A program made the position numbers and the translations under genes. The notes beneath the pieces were generated by a model that had not been told where the DNA came from, made no database searches, and saw only the letters and a list, made by a program, of their open reading frames with translations. A stretch of DNA of 64,000 nucleotides from Isoetes taiwanensis. Taxonomy: Eukaryota; Streptophyta; Lycopodiopsida; Isoetales; Isoetaceae. Below, piece after piece: positions 56,020-64,000 of this stretch; positions within the stretch are counted from its first letter, which is position 1; the number at the start of each line of letters is the position of its first letter. Location of the stretch: assembly GCA_021234155.1 (NCBI GenBank), contig JAJEKV010000013.1:17769781-17833780 (forward strand), in the 5' to 3' direction.

Positions 56020-56539
56020 TGTTAGAGAGAATGGGTCACTGCATACGGTGTCACTTCAGATAACGGCGCGATGGACCGGCCCGATTGAAGGGGCTGAACC
56101 GACTGCAGAGAAGACAAAAGGGCAAATGGATTAAAGGCGAGTACATCTGCGCAGAGAAGGTGCAGAAGAAGAAGAAGAAGAGATTTTAACGTCACGCCAC
56201 AAGGCAGCGTCCTATCGGACATGTGACACTTTACAACACACCCGATGGGTCCGCCCCCACCACTTTACATTGCCGGGCGGGTCCTTCCCCACTAACTTTA
56301 CATTGCATGGCCACTTGTATGGCCACGCAGGCGCTGGAACCCGCGGACCTCGGTATGGTGAGAGAGAGAGACGAAAATGGGTCGAAGCAAAGAAATTGAG
56401 TCTGGATTGGCCTCTGCGTTAAGCTCATCGGTTGCAAGCAAGAAGGATCGAGAAGGAAACTATTTTATTGCTGCAACCAAGGCTTGGACTGTCGGATAGA
56501 CAGGTAAGTTGATTTGATTCTTGCAATTTCTAATTATCA
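56020..56539 (+). repeat. Copia 2 3' LTR with insertion
   Basis: It starts TGTTAGAGAGAATGGG after the polypurine tract and ends CTAATTATCA. About 200 bp between AAGGTG (56162) and the GAGAGAGAG run (56361) have no counterpart in the 5' LTR. Confidence 0.88.
56163..56360 (-). mobile_element. SINE-like insertion with a LINE-type 3' tail
   Basis: Present only in the 3' LTR. On the minus strand it starts with a B-box-like GGGTTCCAGCGCC (about 56343-56331), followed by two units beginning GCAATGTAAAGT and ending in GTGGGG..GGACCC, as in the insertion at 39758-39880. Its 3' end reads ATAGGACGCTGCC...GTGACGTTAAAAT and then (CTT)n. This closely follows the 3' end of LINE A (ATAGGCCCTCGGCC...GTGGACGTTAAAAA, then CTTC repeats). 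A tRNA-derived SINE mobilised by LINE A-type reverse transcriptase explains this. Confidence 0.6.
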
Positions 56540-56631
56540 TTTTTCTGTATTCTTCCATTTTTTGAATTTGATTTCCACAACATTGACTTTATCCCTTGCA
56601 CGATCTACTCCCTGGTACCTTATTGGGGCAA

Positions 56632-57055
56632 TCATCTATGTGCATGTTCTATTTTGCTAACCATTTTTGAATGTTGTTGTATCAGTCCTTTTGCCTTACT
56701 TTCCATCGTAGATAGATGTGGTAATCGATCATCTGACTTTTTTTGCACTTTTTTCATATATGTTACAGTTTGAAGGAGAGCTTCCCCTTCTAAAGAAATC
56801 ATTCCATACTCCACTAATATCATCTCATAAGATGTCTGGGTTTTACTCAATTTTGTACAGAGAAACTCTTTTTTAAAATTTTCCACTTGGTTCCACCTCC
56901 AGTTTGGTAATCCCGACCCCCAGATTTCACATCTATACAACACTATTGACTGCACTAAGCATTTATACAACATCCTCTTCATATCCATATTCCAAAAATA
57001 TGATTTTTCACAACTTCTTTGCATAACATATAGTACCTTTAGAGTAGAAGTATGA
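56632..57055 (-). mobile_element. LINE F, RT C-terminal fragment
   Basis: The minus-strand frame reads TSTLKVLYVMQRSCEKSYFW, MLYKCLVQSIVLYRCEIWG and FLCTKLSKTQTSYEMILVE, typical of the thumb region of a LINE RT. The protein differs from LINEs A to E, so it is another family. The fragment ends at the CACTG terminus at 57056. Confidence 0.75.
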
Positions 57056-57425
57056 CACTGCAAGAGAAAGTCTGTTTTTGCGTCAAAAAAATCGTCAGAA
57101 GTCCTTCACAGAATAGGCAATTGTCTAGACTCATGTGGCTCATGCATATCTTTAAGTATATTCCCTGACAAAAGATCGTCATATTTTGCGTCAGAATGTT
57201 CGTTAGATTTTATAATGCGAAATTTGCCAATTTTACGTCAGATTTTTCTTCAAATTAATCGTCATATTTTTCATCAGATTTTTCGTCAGAGTATACATCA
57301 TTTTATCATCCGAATAATCGTTAGATTATTCATCAATATTTTTGTCACAATATTCAAAAGCATTTTGTCATATTTTTTGTCAAAACTTTGTCATTTTGGT
57401 TATAGTTTGTCACCTTATACTTTGT
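57056..57425 (+). mobile_element. CACTA-type terminus with TCGTCA subterminal repeats
   Basis: CACTGCAAGAGAAAGT at 57056 is one change from CACTACAAGAGAAA-type En/Spm ends. It is followed by about a dozen copies of (G/T)CGTCA or TCATC(A/G) with T-rich spacers up to about 57420, a classical subterminal repeat zone. The LINE F frame stops exactly at this point. No opposite terminus was found downstream. Confidence 0.6.
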
Positions 57426-58153
57426 TTGTCATTATATTGCTAAGATGCAAGTTTTTATTCAATGCAAGTAGAGAGAAAGGAAATCTTCAATGGCAATCCA
57501 GAATCTTGAAATCAGAGTTTCAAAGTAAATCACAGAGTAACGAAATCCAGGCAATCCTAAAATTCTGGAGGAAAATCTTCAATGGCAATCCAGAATCGGA
57601 CATGTAAGGCATTTATCTGGCCTACCTGTGAAAGAACCAGGAACATATTGTTAATACAACAAGAAATGTTTCCAAAGAGAATCAACACCTAACCGGCTCA
57701 TGTATCTATATATGTTCACATTTAATTGTGTCAGAGTTTGAACCTGAGAACATTTTACTTTATTCAAATTGTGTACTGAACATTTTAACTTGTTCAGTAT
57801 TACGCACTGGTGAATAGTTAGGACAAACTGAGAATGTTTTATCTTATTCTCAGTAGCAAGGAATGCACAGATAATCAGTTTCATCAAGAGACCCAACACC
57901 ATAGTTCATGGTCTTCATGAAATTACCATAGGGTAAACATTTGAAGCAATGGTTAAAGGTGTGAATATTACATTGGAAAGATATATGTATTCTGAGGGGG
58001 TTAAGATGAATTCCTTGGAGGGAAATTTGATTCAAAGCAGACATGAATGCCTCTGCCGAATAAGATTCCAAGCTGGCTAGAGGCATTCCTAATAAATCCA
58101 AGATGATCAATCAAGCAAGAAGCTATGGAGATCGGATTGATAGCCTAACTTCA
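57426..58153. other. Spacer, possibly remnant transposon sequence
   Basis: A 25-bp phrase containing TCTTCAATGGCAATCCAGAATC occurs at 57481 and 57573. Related phrases with GAACATTTTA(C/A)CTT(A/G)TTC occur around 57750-57850. No gene is recognised. Confidence 0.4.
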
Positions 58154-58387
58154 TGTTAGGGCTTGGGTTTTTGAAGAATTGCATGCTACTCAAAGTTGCT
58201 AGAGTAACTGAGTTATATCCTTTTCTACAGTGCTATTGCAATTTCAATTGTTAATGACATAGTATTTGACTAATGGTTTTTTGCAACTAGTTCACATTCA
58301 TTGTTTTATTCTAAGTTGCAATTATTATAAATTGAGTTTGTGAACTATATTGATCATCTAACAGTGGTGTCAGAGTAGGATCAATCA

Positions 58388-59045
58388 TGTCAAGTCATTT
58401 TGGTGCCAGTTTACTGAGCATAATTAAGGTGTTCAAAGGAGGAGCCAGATTTCAAGTCTTGGAAGATTCCATTAAGCCTTGGAGGTTGACTTGTGGAGTC
58501 CTGTAGACCCAGAAGATGAAGATGCTGGTGTTAATATGTTCTCCAAGTTCAAAAGTTTTGTGAATGTTGCAGCTAACATTACAGGTGAAAATAGTCCAGT
58601 AAGGGTGATCCTGGATGCAGAAGCAGGGAGGACAACCTTTTCCAAATTCAAAGAGGCTCAAGGCATAATTTTTGCAAGACTGAGTCCTACTATAAGACTT
58701 AAACTCAGAGACTAGTCTCCTAGAGAAATGTGGATTTCTTTGTTGAAACATGAAACCTCCTCATAATTTGATTTACTAGAGAATGAACAAAGAGGATTGA
58801 AATTACCAGAGGATGGGAATGTCACAGATTTTTTCAATGTATTTGATAATATAATAGAAGACCTGACAGGGGGAGGGGTGAGTGTTTCAGAAAGAAGTCG
58901 AGTCCAACAAGAGATATTTTATATCATTCATTGATGACTTTAGTAGAAAATGCAGCTGTTATATTTTAAAGGCAAAATCACAAGCCCTTGATGCCTTGAA
59001 GCATTTTGTGACAGAAATAGAGAGTGAAACTACCATAAAAGAAAA
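58388..59045 (+). pseudogene. Copia 3 Gag fused to integrase fragment
   Basis: Gag pieces lie in two frames (58388-58905), including LPEDGNVTDFFNVFDNIIED, which parallels LYEKDNLTDYLEKFDSIIAD of copia 1. They pass without protease or pre-integrase into the integrase phrase FIDDFSRKCSCYILK and ALKHFVTEIESET, ending in a stop before the second catalytic Asp. Confidence 0.8.
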
Positions 59046-59049
59046 GTGT

Positions 59050-60330
59050 GATTAGATGAACTACCATCGGAGATGTTTCTTGGCGCAGGCGCAGGCGGCA
59101 GCGGCTAGGGCGGTTCCGGAGGCAGAGAGCCGCCTCTGCCCTCCATCTCCGGCACTATCACTGTTTTATTGATCTCCTCAAGATTGATTTGTGGTGCTAG
59201 CCAGGAATCGGCCACTTTGGCAGAGAAAATCTCGATTTACCTAGTGTCAGAAATTTGAAGCTACATCAGGCGGCTCTTCATAGATTCTTGCAGTAAGCCT
59301 CTAACGTGGCATTTTACTCTTTTGCTCAGCTCTGTGAAGCGGTATGTTTCAGCCTTGGGCATCTTTCTGAGGCAAGAACACATCGAAATGGCGTGGATGC
59401 CTATAAGATGGAGTAAATATTTGCTGGCAGATCTATCAAGTGGTGCAACTTCAATTTCTTGCAACTTCATTTTCTTATCATCCAGGTTCTTTTGCATTTG
59501 GCTATTTCCATTTCCTACTCCTTCTTTCTAGCAAAAGGGTTCAAATTGTGCATTAGATGGTCAGAAAGATTCTTTTCTTAGTAGTACCTTCATGTGGGTC
59601 TTCAAATTTGCTGGATTCTAGTTGGAAAATGCAAAAAAACAGGCTGAAAAGCAGATAGCAAGTGGATTGTTTTCCTTTTAGCACTCAGTTCTTATCTCAA
59701 GTACTGTTATGCTTGCGTGGTTGCCAATTCTTGATGTGCTTTGGTATTTTATGCCAAGAACTCTCAAGTACTGATATGCTTGAGAGATTACTGATCTTAA
59801 TTGGCTTTGGTATTTTATGCCAAGAACTTTCAAGTACTGCTATGCTTGAGAGACTACTAATTCTTAATTGGCTTTGGTATTTTATGCCAAGAACTTCACA
59901 ATCTTCACAAGTACTGATATGCTTGGTTGATTATGCTCAAATACTGATATGTTTGAGTGAGAGCTTCTTGGATGTCATATTATCTTGCTGCAGCTTTACA
60001 GATATGGAGCTTTACACTTTTCTTGGCCTTTTCATCATTATTGAGGACTTTTGTGGTTCTGTCAAATGATATGAATCTTCAGGGGCCTTTCGGGGCTTGT
60101 CCTTAGCATCATCAGGTACTATTTGGTCACCACGTGGGAAGATTCGTGAGAACTTCAAGTGTATCAGCTTCAAGAGTAATCCATAATAAGTTTTTTGTTA
60201 GTAAAGAATGAAGATGTTGAGATTACTCCTGTAGTAATTCTCTACTAACATCAAACATTGTACTTCTTTATTTATATAATATAAAAAAAAATCGTACCTT
60301 CAAAAAAAGAAAAAAGAAAAGTATAGTAAG
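59050..60330 (+). mobile_element. Insertion with L1-like 3' end and internal tandem repeats
   Basis: This block separates the two parts of the copia 3 integrase. It starts GC-rich (GGCGCAGGCGCAGGCGG near 59085) and includes tandem repeats at 59689-59950. It ends with TTATATAATATAAAAAAAAA, GTACCTTC and an A-rich tract at about 60300-60320, the style of a plant L1 3' end. No RT was recognised, so it may be a nonautonomous or 5'-truncated retroelement, or a retrocopied transcript. Confidence 0.45.
59689..59950 (+). repeat. Tandem repeats of 66-67 bp
   Basis: CTTTGGTATTTTATGCCAAG starts copies at 59739, 59805 and 59872, with a partial unit upstream and a shortened one downstream. Each unit has CAAGTACTG(A/C)TATGCTTGAG. 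A 135-codon frame at 59662-60069 spans the array and gives a hydrophobic repeat peptide (GILCQELSSTxMLERLL), probably by chance. Confidence 0.85.
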
Positions 60331-60335
60331 TTAGA

Positions 60336-60939
60336 TTGTGGAAGGGAACATCTCCTACAAAAATTCAAGCAATATTGCATTTTGATTGCATCAAAAGCCA
60401 ATTAATATGCAGGTACATTCTCCAACAAAATGGAATTGTAGAAAGGAAGAACAGAATGATTATGGATGCTGTACGAACCATTATAAAATACAGTGGACTG
60501 CCAATTACCTTTGAAGACACTGATTTTAGCATGTACAAGACATACGTGTGTCTTGCTTATGTTCATGTGCCTACTGAACTAAGGAGGAAGCTAGACAACA
60601 AAGCACAAGTAGGATTTCTAATTGGATATGATTCAGAGTCCAAAGGATATAGACTTGTTCATACCAGATACTAGATAGATAATTGTGAGTAAAGATGTCA
60701 TGTTTAATGAGAGTATATCGTATAAGGACTGGCACAAAAAGAGAAAGGAACAAAAACTAGAATTTAAAGTCGAGAAGAAAGTACATTTTGAAGTAGATCT
60801 GGATTCAAATGATGAAAATGAAAATACTACAGAAAGTGATCTCAGAAATGAGCATGACAATCAAGGAGATCATAACAGTGATAAACTTGAACAGGTTGAT
60901 TTGCTGACTGAATTTCCAGTTCTGTTTTCTAATTTGTAG
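60336..60939 (+). pseudogene. Copia 3 integrase C-terminal fragment
   Basis: 60336-60674 encodes ICRYILQQNGIVERKNRMIM (with the catalytic Glu), KYSGLPITFED, CLAYVHVPTELRRKLDNKAQ and SKGYRL. It lacks about 30 residues before CLAYVHVP compared with copia 1. After a stop the frame 60685-60939 gives MSKDVMFNESISYKDWHKKR and an acidic linker (DSNDENENTTESD), as in copia 1 downstream of integrase. Confidence 0.85.
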
Positions 60940-61229
60940 TTCATATAGCTTAGTCAACAATTCTTAGAAAGCTCTTTTATGATCTCAAAAAATCCCTAAA
61001 CAATCTAGGTAACACCTTCTCCAAGAATTTTGACTTTGTTTTTCAGTTTTACTTGTGCATGTTCTATAAATTGTGCGTGCATATGATACTGTGTTGTCTT
61101 TGTTTTCTATACACTTAAGAGTAATTTGGATGATGACTAATTCTTGCTTAAATGAAGGTTGTGAGAACATGTCCCGCCAACATTCTGCTGAAGTTATGTT
61201 CGAAAAACATGTTGCTAAGATAAGAAGGA
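60940..61229. other. Spacer between copia 3 and gypsy fragment
   Basis: AT-rich without recognisable content. This is where the junction between the two elements must lie. Confidence 0.4.
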
Positions 61230-62008
61230 TGAGAAACTACGTCTAGAACAAGCAATCAAAGTGGAATGAGTACATCCACTTGGTGGAGTTTGCATACAAC
61301 AACACCAAGCAGGAGTCATCTAAAATGTCACCGTTCATGATCAACTACGGCTACCAATGCTTGACCCCAGATACTTGGCACAATCCCGTGTCCAAAGTAG
61401 AAGTATCACAGTAGATGCTAGCCGACATGCAACAATTGATCGAAGAAGTAAGAGGATATCTTCTAGCAGCAAGAAGCCGGCAGAAGAGTATTGTAGACAA
61501 GCACATAATAGTAAAAGAGTTCCAAGAATGAGACAATGTTTGGCTGAAGATCAAGGTCAAACAAGCGAAGCTCCGCATAGGCAATTGCAAGAAGCTTGCT
61601 CCAAGGTGGGCTGCACCATTCAGGGTAACCAAAAGAGTAGGTAACCAATCCTACAAGTTGGACCTACTAGCACACTTGAAGATCCATAGAGTTTTCCATG
61701 TAAGTCTCCTAACCCAGAGGAAGTATTGGAGACACCGACGTTACTGAAAATGACAGACGATCAACTTGAAATTGTCCCAAAGGCTCTTCTTGATCAATCT
61801 TATAAGAAGACAAGAAAATCTCAATTTCTCCAATACCTAGTGAAATGGACACACTTACCTGTGGAAGACGCTATGTGGGTACTACAATCAGATCTTGAGA
61901 AGCAGTACCCTCAATTTATGGAGCAACTTGTCACCGAAGTAGTCGACACCGAATGGATAGGTGAGTGGAAAGGTAGATTAAGAAGTCTACTTCCGACGCC
62001 ACAGAAGT
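61230..62008 (+). pseudogene. Ty3/gypsy chromovirus integrase C-terminus and chromodomain
   Basis: One frame reads SKWNEYIHLVEFAYNNTKQE, SPFMINYGYQ, RQKSIVDKHI, DNVWLKIKVKQ, KLAPRWAAPFRV and SYKLDLLAHLKIHRVFHVSL, the GPY/F region of gypsy integrases. Stops at about 61414 and 61531 interrupt it. After a frameshift near 61725, 61726-62008 encodes a chromodomain (EIVPKALLDQSYKKTRKSQF, YLVKWTHLPVEDAMWVLQSDL). Chromodomains direct integration of chromoviruses into chosen chromatin. Everything 5' of this is missing. Confidence 0.88.
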
Positions 62009-62569
62009 AGACAAAATTGAGAGATAAGAGGCCATATAGGATCATGCATTGATAGGAAAGCATATTTAGTCTATGCCCATTTAGTCTATGCTCATTTAGT
62101 CTTGCATTCATGTAGTTAAAGTAATTGTAATTAAATGGGTGGTTCCCTAATAACCACCTTTATAATCAATAAATGTGTAGTAACGTAGTATTGGACCTGC
62201 AGGCCAATAGAAGGATCTAAACGGCAGGAGGGTCGCACTGCGAAGACTTGCATCATATATTTTGTGATAATGTGTTGCAAGGAGACGAAACAGACCTTTA
62301 AATTATAAAATTTTAAAACTTTTGTGAATATTAAGTGTGAAAATTATAAAAGTTTTGTGAATATTAAGTGTTATTTTAAGTAAGGTTTGAGAAATTACCT
62401 TACTATGACAAGTTATGAAATAAAAGATGTGATCATAATAATCAACTTAAATATTGCCTTGAGGTAATTGTTAAAATTACATGTATGGAATGAGTGCAGG
62501 GATCATGCAGGTATCCAAGGTGGGGAGACTCGTGATGCTGGGGACAGCATCAATTCAAGGTGGGGAGAT
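62009..62569 (+). other. Gypsy 3' untranslated region with polypurine tract
   Basis: Noncoding sequence follows the chromodomain. TTTTGTGAATATTAAGTGT occurs twice near 62320-62370. CAAGGTGGGGAGA occurs at about 62517-62529 and again just before 62570; the second is in the usual position of a gypsy polypurine tract. Confidence 0.6.
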
Positions 62570-63250
62570 TGTGACATTCCAGCATAATATACGGTATGAA
62601 TACATATACTATACTACCATGTCACTCGTACATGCCATCTTGACGACATGTACTTGGCGATCGAAAAGGGTTGCACCCTAGGGGGCAACTTCTTATGTTG
62701 CACATGCCTTTAACATGTGCATATAACCCCTTTTTGCCACATGGCAAAACCCCACATGACCTTTTGGCCCTAAACCTAAAAGAGTCATGTAAAAGAGCCA
62801 AAGGGAAACCCTAAACTTTCCATTTTTGCATTCTAGTTTCCAAGAGCCATTTCGGCCAAGTGCTAGCACCATTTCGCCTTGCCAGATGCCGCAAAGCCAG
62901 CTTTACATAACAGACCTTCCGGATTCATTCGCGTTCAGCACGAACAGGAGCATGGATGCTTTCTGAGGAGCTGGAGCAAGTCAAGGATCAGGTAGATGGC
63001 AATTCTGTTGTGCAATGTCGACTTTCTGGCAATAGGCTGAGTTAGTATGTTAGATTAGCCTTAGAGGCCTTATAGATTCGGAGATCACAAGCCCTAACGA
63101 AGGAACCTAACCATGTATGTTTAGGTAGATAGATTAGATGTTATTCTATATTTCAGTTCTATGGATGATGATGTTCTATTCTATGCGCACTCCTGTGTAT
63201 TGGGAAGGGGGGTAGAGACCCTGAAAGCCTTAGTAGATGATGTATCTAGA
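62570..63250 (+). repeat. Probable gypsy 3' LTR
   Basis: TGTGACATTCC starts directly after the polypurine tract, the usual beginning of plant Ty3/gypsy LTRs. The body holds direct and inverted phrases (TGTTGCACATGCC/AACATGTGCATA; CCACATGGCAAAACCCCACATG). The 3' boundary is not defined because the 5' LTR is absent; 63250 is an estimate. Confidence 0.55.
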
Positions 63251-63257
63251 TAGCCTC

Positions 63258-63878
63258 ATTAATTCCATGGAATAATTTAACGGCTAAATTTAGCAATTTG
63301 GCGATTTTTTAGCACATTTCCAAAAAATGTTGGCTAAAGCAAATGGAAAAAATGGAGGAAAAAATAATAATTTTAGCATAACTTTTTTCGTGCCTACCCC
63401 AACCTTTGAGCGCTTTAGCCAAACGCTAGAAGGTAAGAGTATGGAAATTTGTAACGTTTAGCTAAGCCATAGAAAATTTTGGAATGAGTTTTGGACTAGT
63501 TTAGCCAAAATACTTCTAGGTAATAAAAAAATATATGATTAATATTTATTTCCTAGCATCTATGGAATAATTTGAGGCCTAAACTTAGCTAGTTGGCATT
63601 TTGTTAACATGTTTCCACACAAAAAATGACTAAAGTAAATGGAAACAACTGGGAAAAGGTATAATAATTTTAGCTTGAAGTTTTTTGTGCCCGCATTTCA
63701 GAAATTTTTGGGATGAATTTTGGATTATTTTAGCTAAACGCTAGAAAGTATGAGAGGAAAAATATGAAATGTTTAGCTAAATCACAGAAAATTTTGGGAT
63801 TAGTTTCAGGCAAGTTTAGCTAAAGTCATTATGGCTAAATAGAAATATGCGATTAGTAATTTATTCCCTGATTAATTC
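63258..63878. repeat. AT-rich two-unit repeat with 9-bp flanking direct repeats
   Basis: ATTAATTCC occurs at 63258-63266 and 63870-63878. Between lie two diverged units of about 290 bp that each start with ATGGAATAATTT and contain many TTTAGC(T)AAA-type phrases (63267-63555 and 63565-63869). The ends are weakly inverted (GGAATAATTTA and TAATTTATTCC). A 9-bp duplication would fit a Mutator-like MITE. A satellite-like unit flanked by chance repeats is the alternative. Confidence 0.5.
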
Positions 63879-64000
63879 CCAATGCAGCCTGTGCATAAAG
63901 CCCGCCTGGCTGTGGGTAGCGGGGCTAGACCGGCACATAAGGAGGACATGTCCCATTACATATTGATCCCTCTGGTGTGTAAAGCCTATCGAGGAACTTA
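63879..64000. other. Window end, no recognisable feature
   Basis: The sequence is GC-richer than the preceding block. No gene, repeat partner or RNA could be assigned in the 122 bases left. Confidence 0.4.

Larger units (their letters stand above)
51463..56539 (+). mobile_element. Copia 2, decayed Ty1/copia retrotransposon
   Basis: LTRs lie at 51463-51783 and 56020-56539. A degraded primer-binding site (51784) and a polypurine tract (CCGAGGGGGAGA, just before 56020) are present. The internal order is Gag, zinc knuckle, pre-integrase, integrase, RT and RNase H. Flanks are T-rich (GTTTT left, TTTTT right), so the 5-bp target duplication has at most one mismatch. The 5' internal half has many stops and frameshifts, while the RT half is still open over long stretches. 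The 3' LTR is longer because it carries an insertion at about 56163-56360. Confidence 0.9.
58154..60939 (+). mobile_element. Copia 3, deleted and interrupted copia remnant
   Basis: A possible LTR tail (about 58154-58363, ending CTAACA) is followed by GTGGTGTCAGAG, a mutated tRNA-Met primer site at 58364-58375. Gag starts MSSHFGASLLSIIKVFKGG, parallel to copia 1 (MSTRFGANLLTSIDVFKGD), so the two belong to related families. At about 58905 Gag is fused by deletion to integrase (ISFIDDFSRKCSCYILKAK). Integrase is then interrupted at about 59050 by 1.3 kb of other DNA and resumes near 60336 with RYILQQNGIVERKNR. It ends after an acidic linker at 60939. RT and RNase H are absent. Confidence 0.85.

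Noticed and set aside
59662-60069. Membrane-like repeat protein
   Set aside because: The frame follows a 66-67-bp tandem DNA repeat within an inserted element; the hydrophobic pattern comes from T-rich DNA.

Overview
The window is nuclear DNA of a land plant, probably a seedless vascular plant such as a fern. This rests on an intron-rich plastid-type metabolic gene, an intronless PLS-class pentatricopeptide-repeat gene and a dense, nested set of plant-type transposable elements. The lineage call below land plant is an inference from style only. There is no bacterial operon structure, CRISPR array, rRNA gene or convincing functional tRNA gene.

Only two host genes can be defended well. The first is a ten-exon + strand gene at 2350-4962 for a ribose-5-phosphate isomerase A with a transit-peptide-like N-terminus. 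All four catalytic residues are kept, and the sequence style is cyanobacterial. One intron appears to use a GC donor. The second is a minus strand single-exon PPR gene at 33639-35621, with five PLS triplets and a truncated E region. A 97-codon open frame at 48073-48366 is a weak third candidate.

Layout: 1-2350 is AT-rich with a SINE-like tandem repeat and a (CAA)n(CGA)n microsatellite. 2350-5640 holds the isomerase gene. 5640-14395 holds two head-to-tail, decayed non-LTR retrotransposons (LINE A and LINE B). 14400-21330 is AT-rich and almost empty apart from short repeats, a GC-rich palindrome and a perfect 38-bp foldback element. 21332-28410 is LINE D (minus), split inside its reverse transcriptase by a 5.5-kb Ty1/copia element (22488-27959) with matching LTRs, tRNA-Met primer site, polypurine tract and a perfect 5-bp target duplication. 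28410-33640 has an L1-type LINE fragment, tandem repeats and a SINE-like unit. 33639-35621 is the PPR gene. 37218-41430 is LINE C (minus), itself carrying two insertions. 43640-44697 is LINE E, ending next to a CACTA-type terminus. 46622-50471 is a PIF/Harbinger transposon with convergent Myb/SANT-like and DDE transposase genes. 51463-56539 is a second, more decayed copia element whose 3' LTR has gained a SINE-like insertion. 56632-63250 holds a LINE fragment cut at another CACTA-type end, a third copia remnant and the 3' end of a chromodomain Ty3/gypsy element. 63258-63878 is an unclassified AT-rich repeat flanked by 9-bp direct repeats.

The elements form a small ecology. LINEs A, B, C and D share a 3' terminal motif (CATAGGCC...GGACG(A/T)TAAAAA) followed by short simple-sequence tails rather than poly(A). 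A SINE-like insertion at 56163-56360 appears to carry the same type of tail, which suggests that it borrows the LINE machinery. Nested order shows the relative ages: copia 1 is younger than LINE D, the SINE-like units are younger than LINE C and copia 2, and both CACTA-like ends sit at LINE breakpoints.
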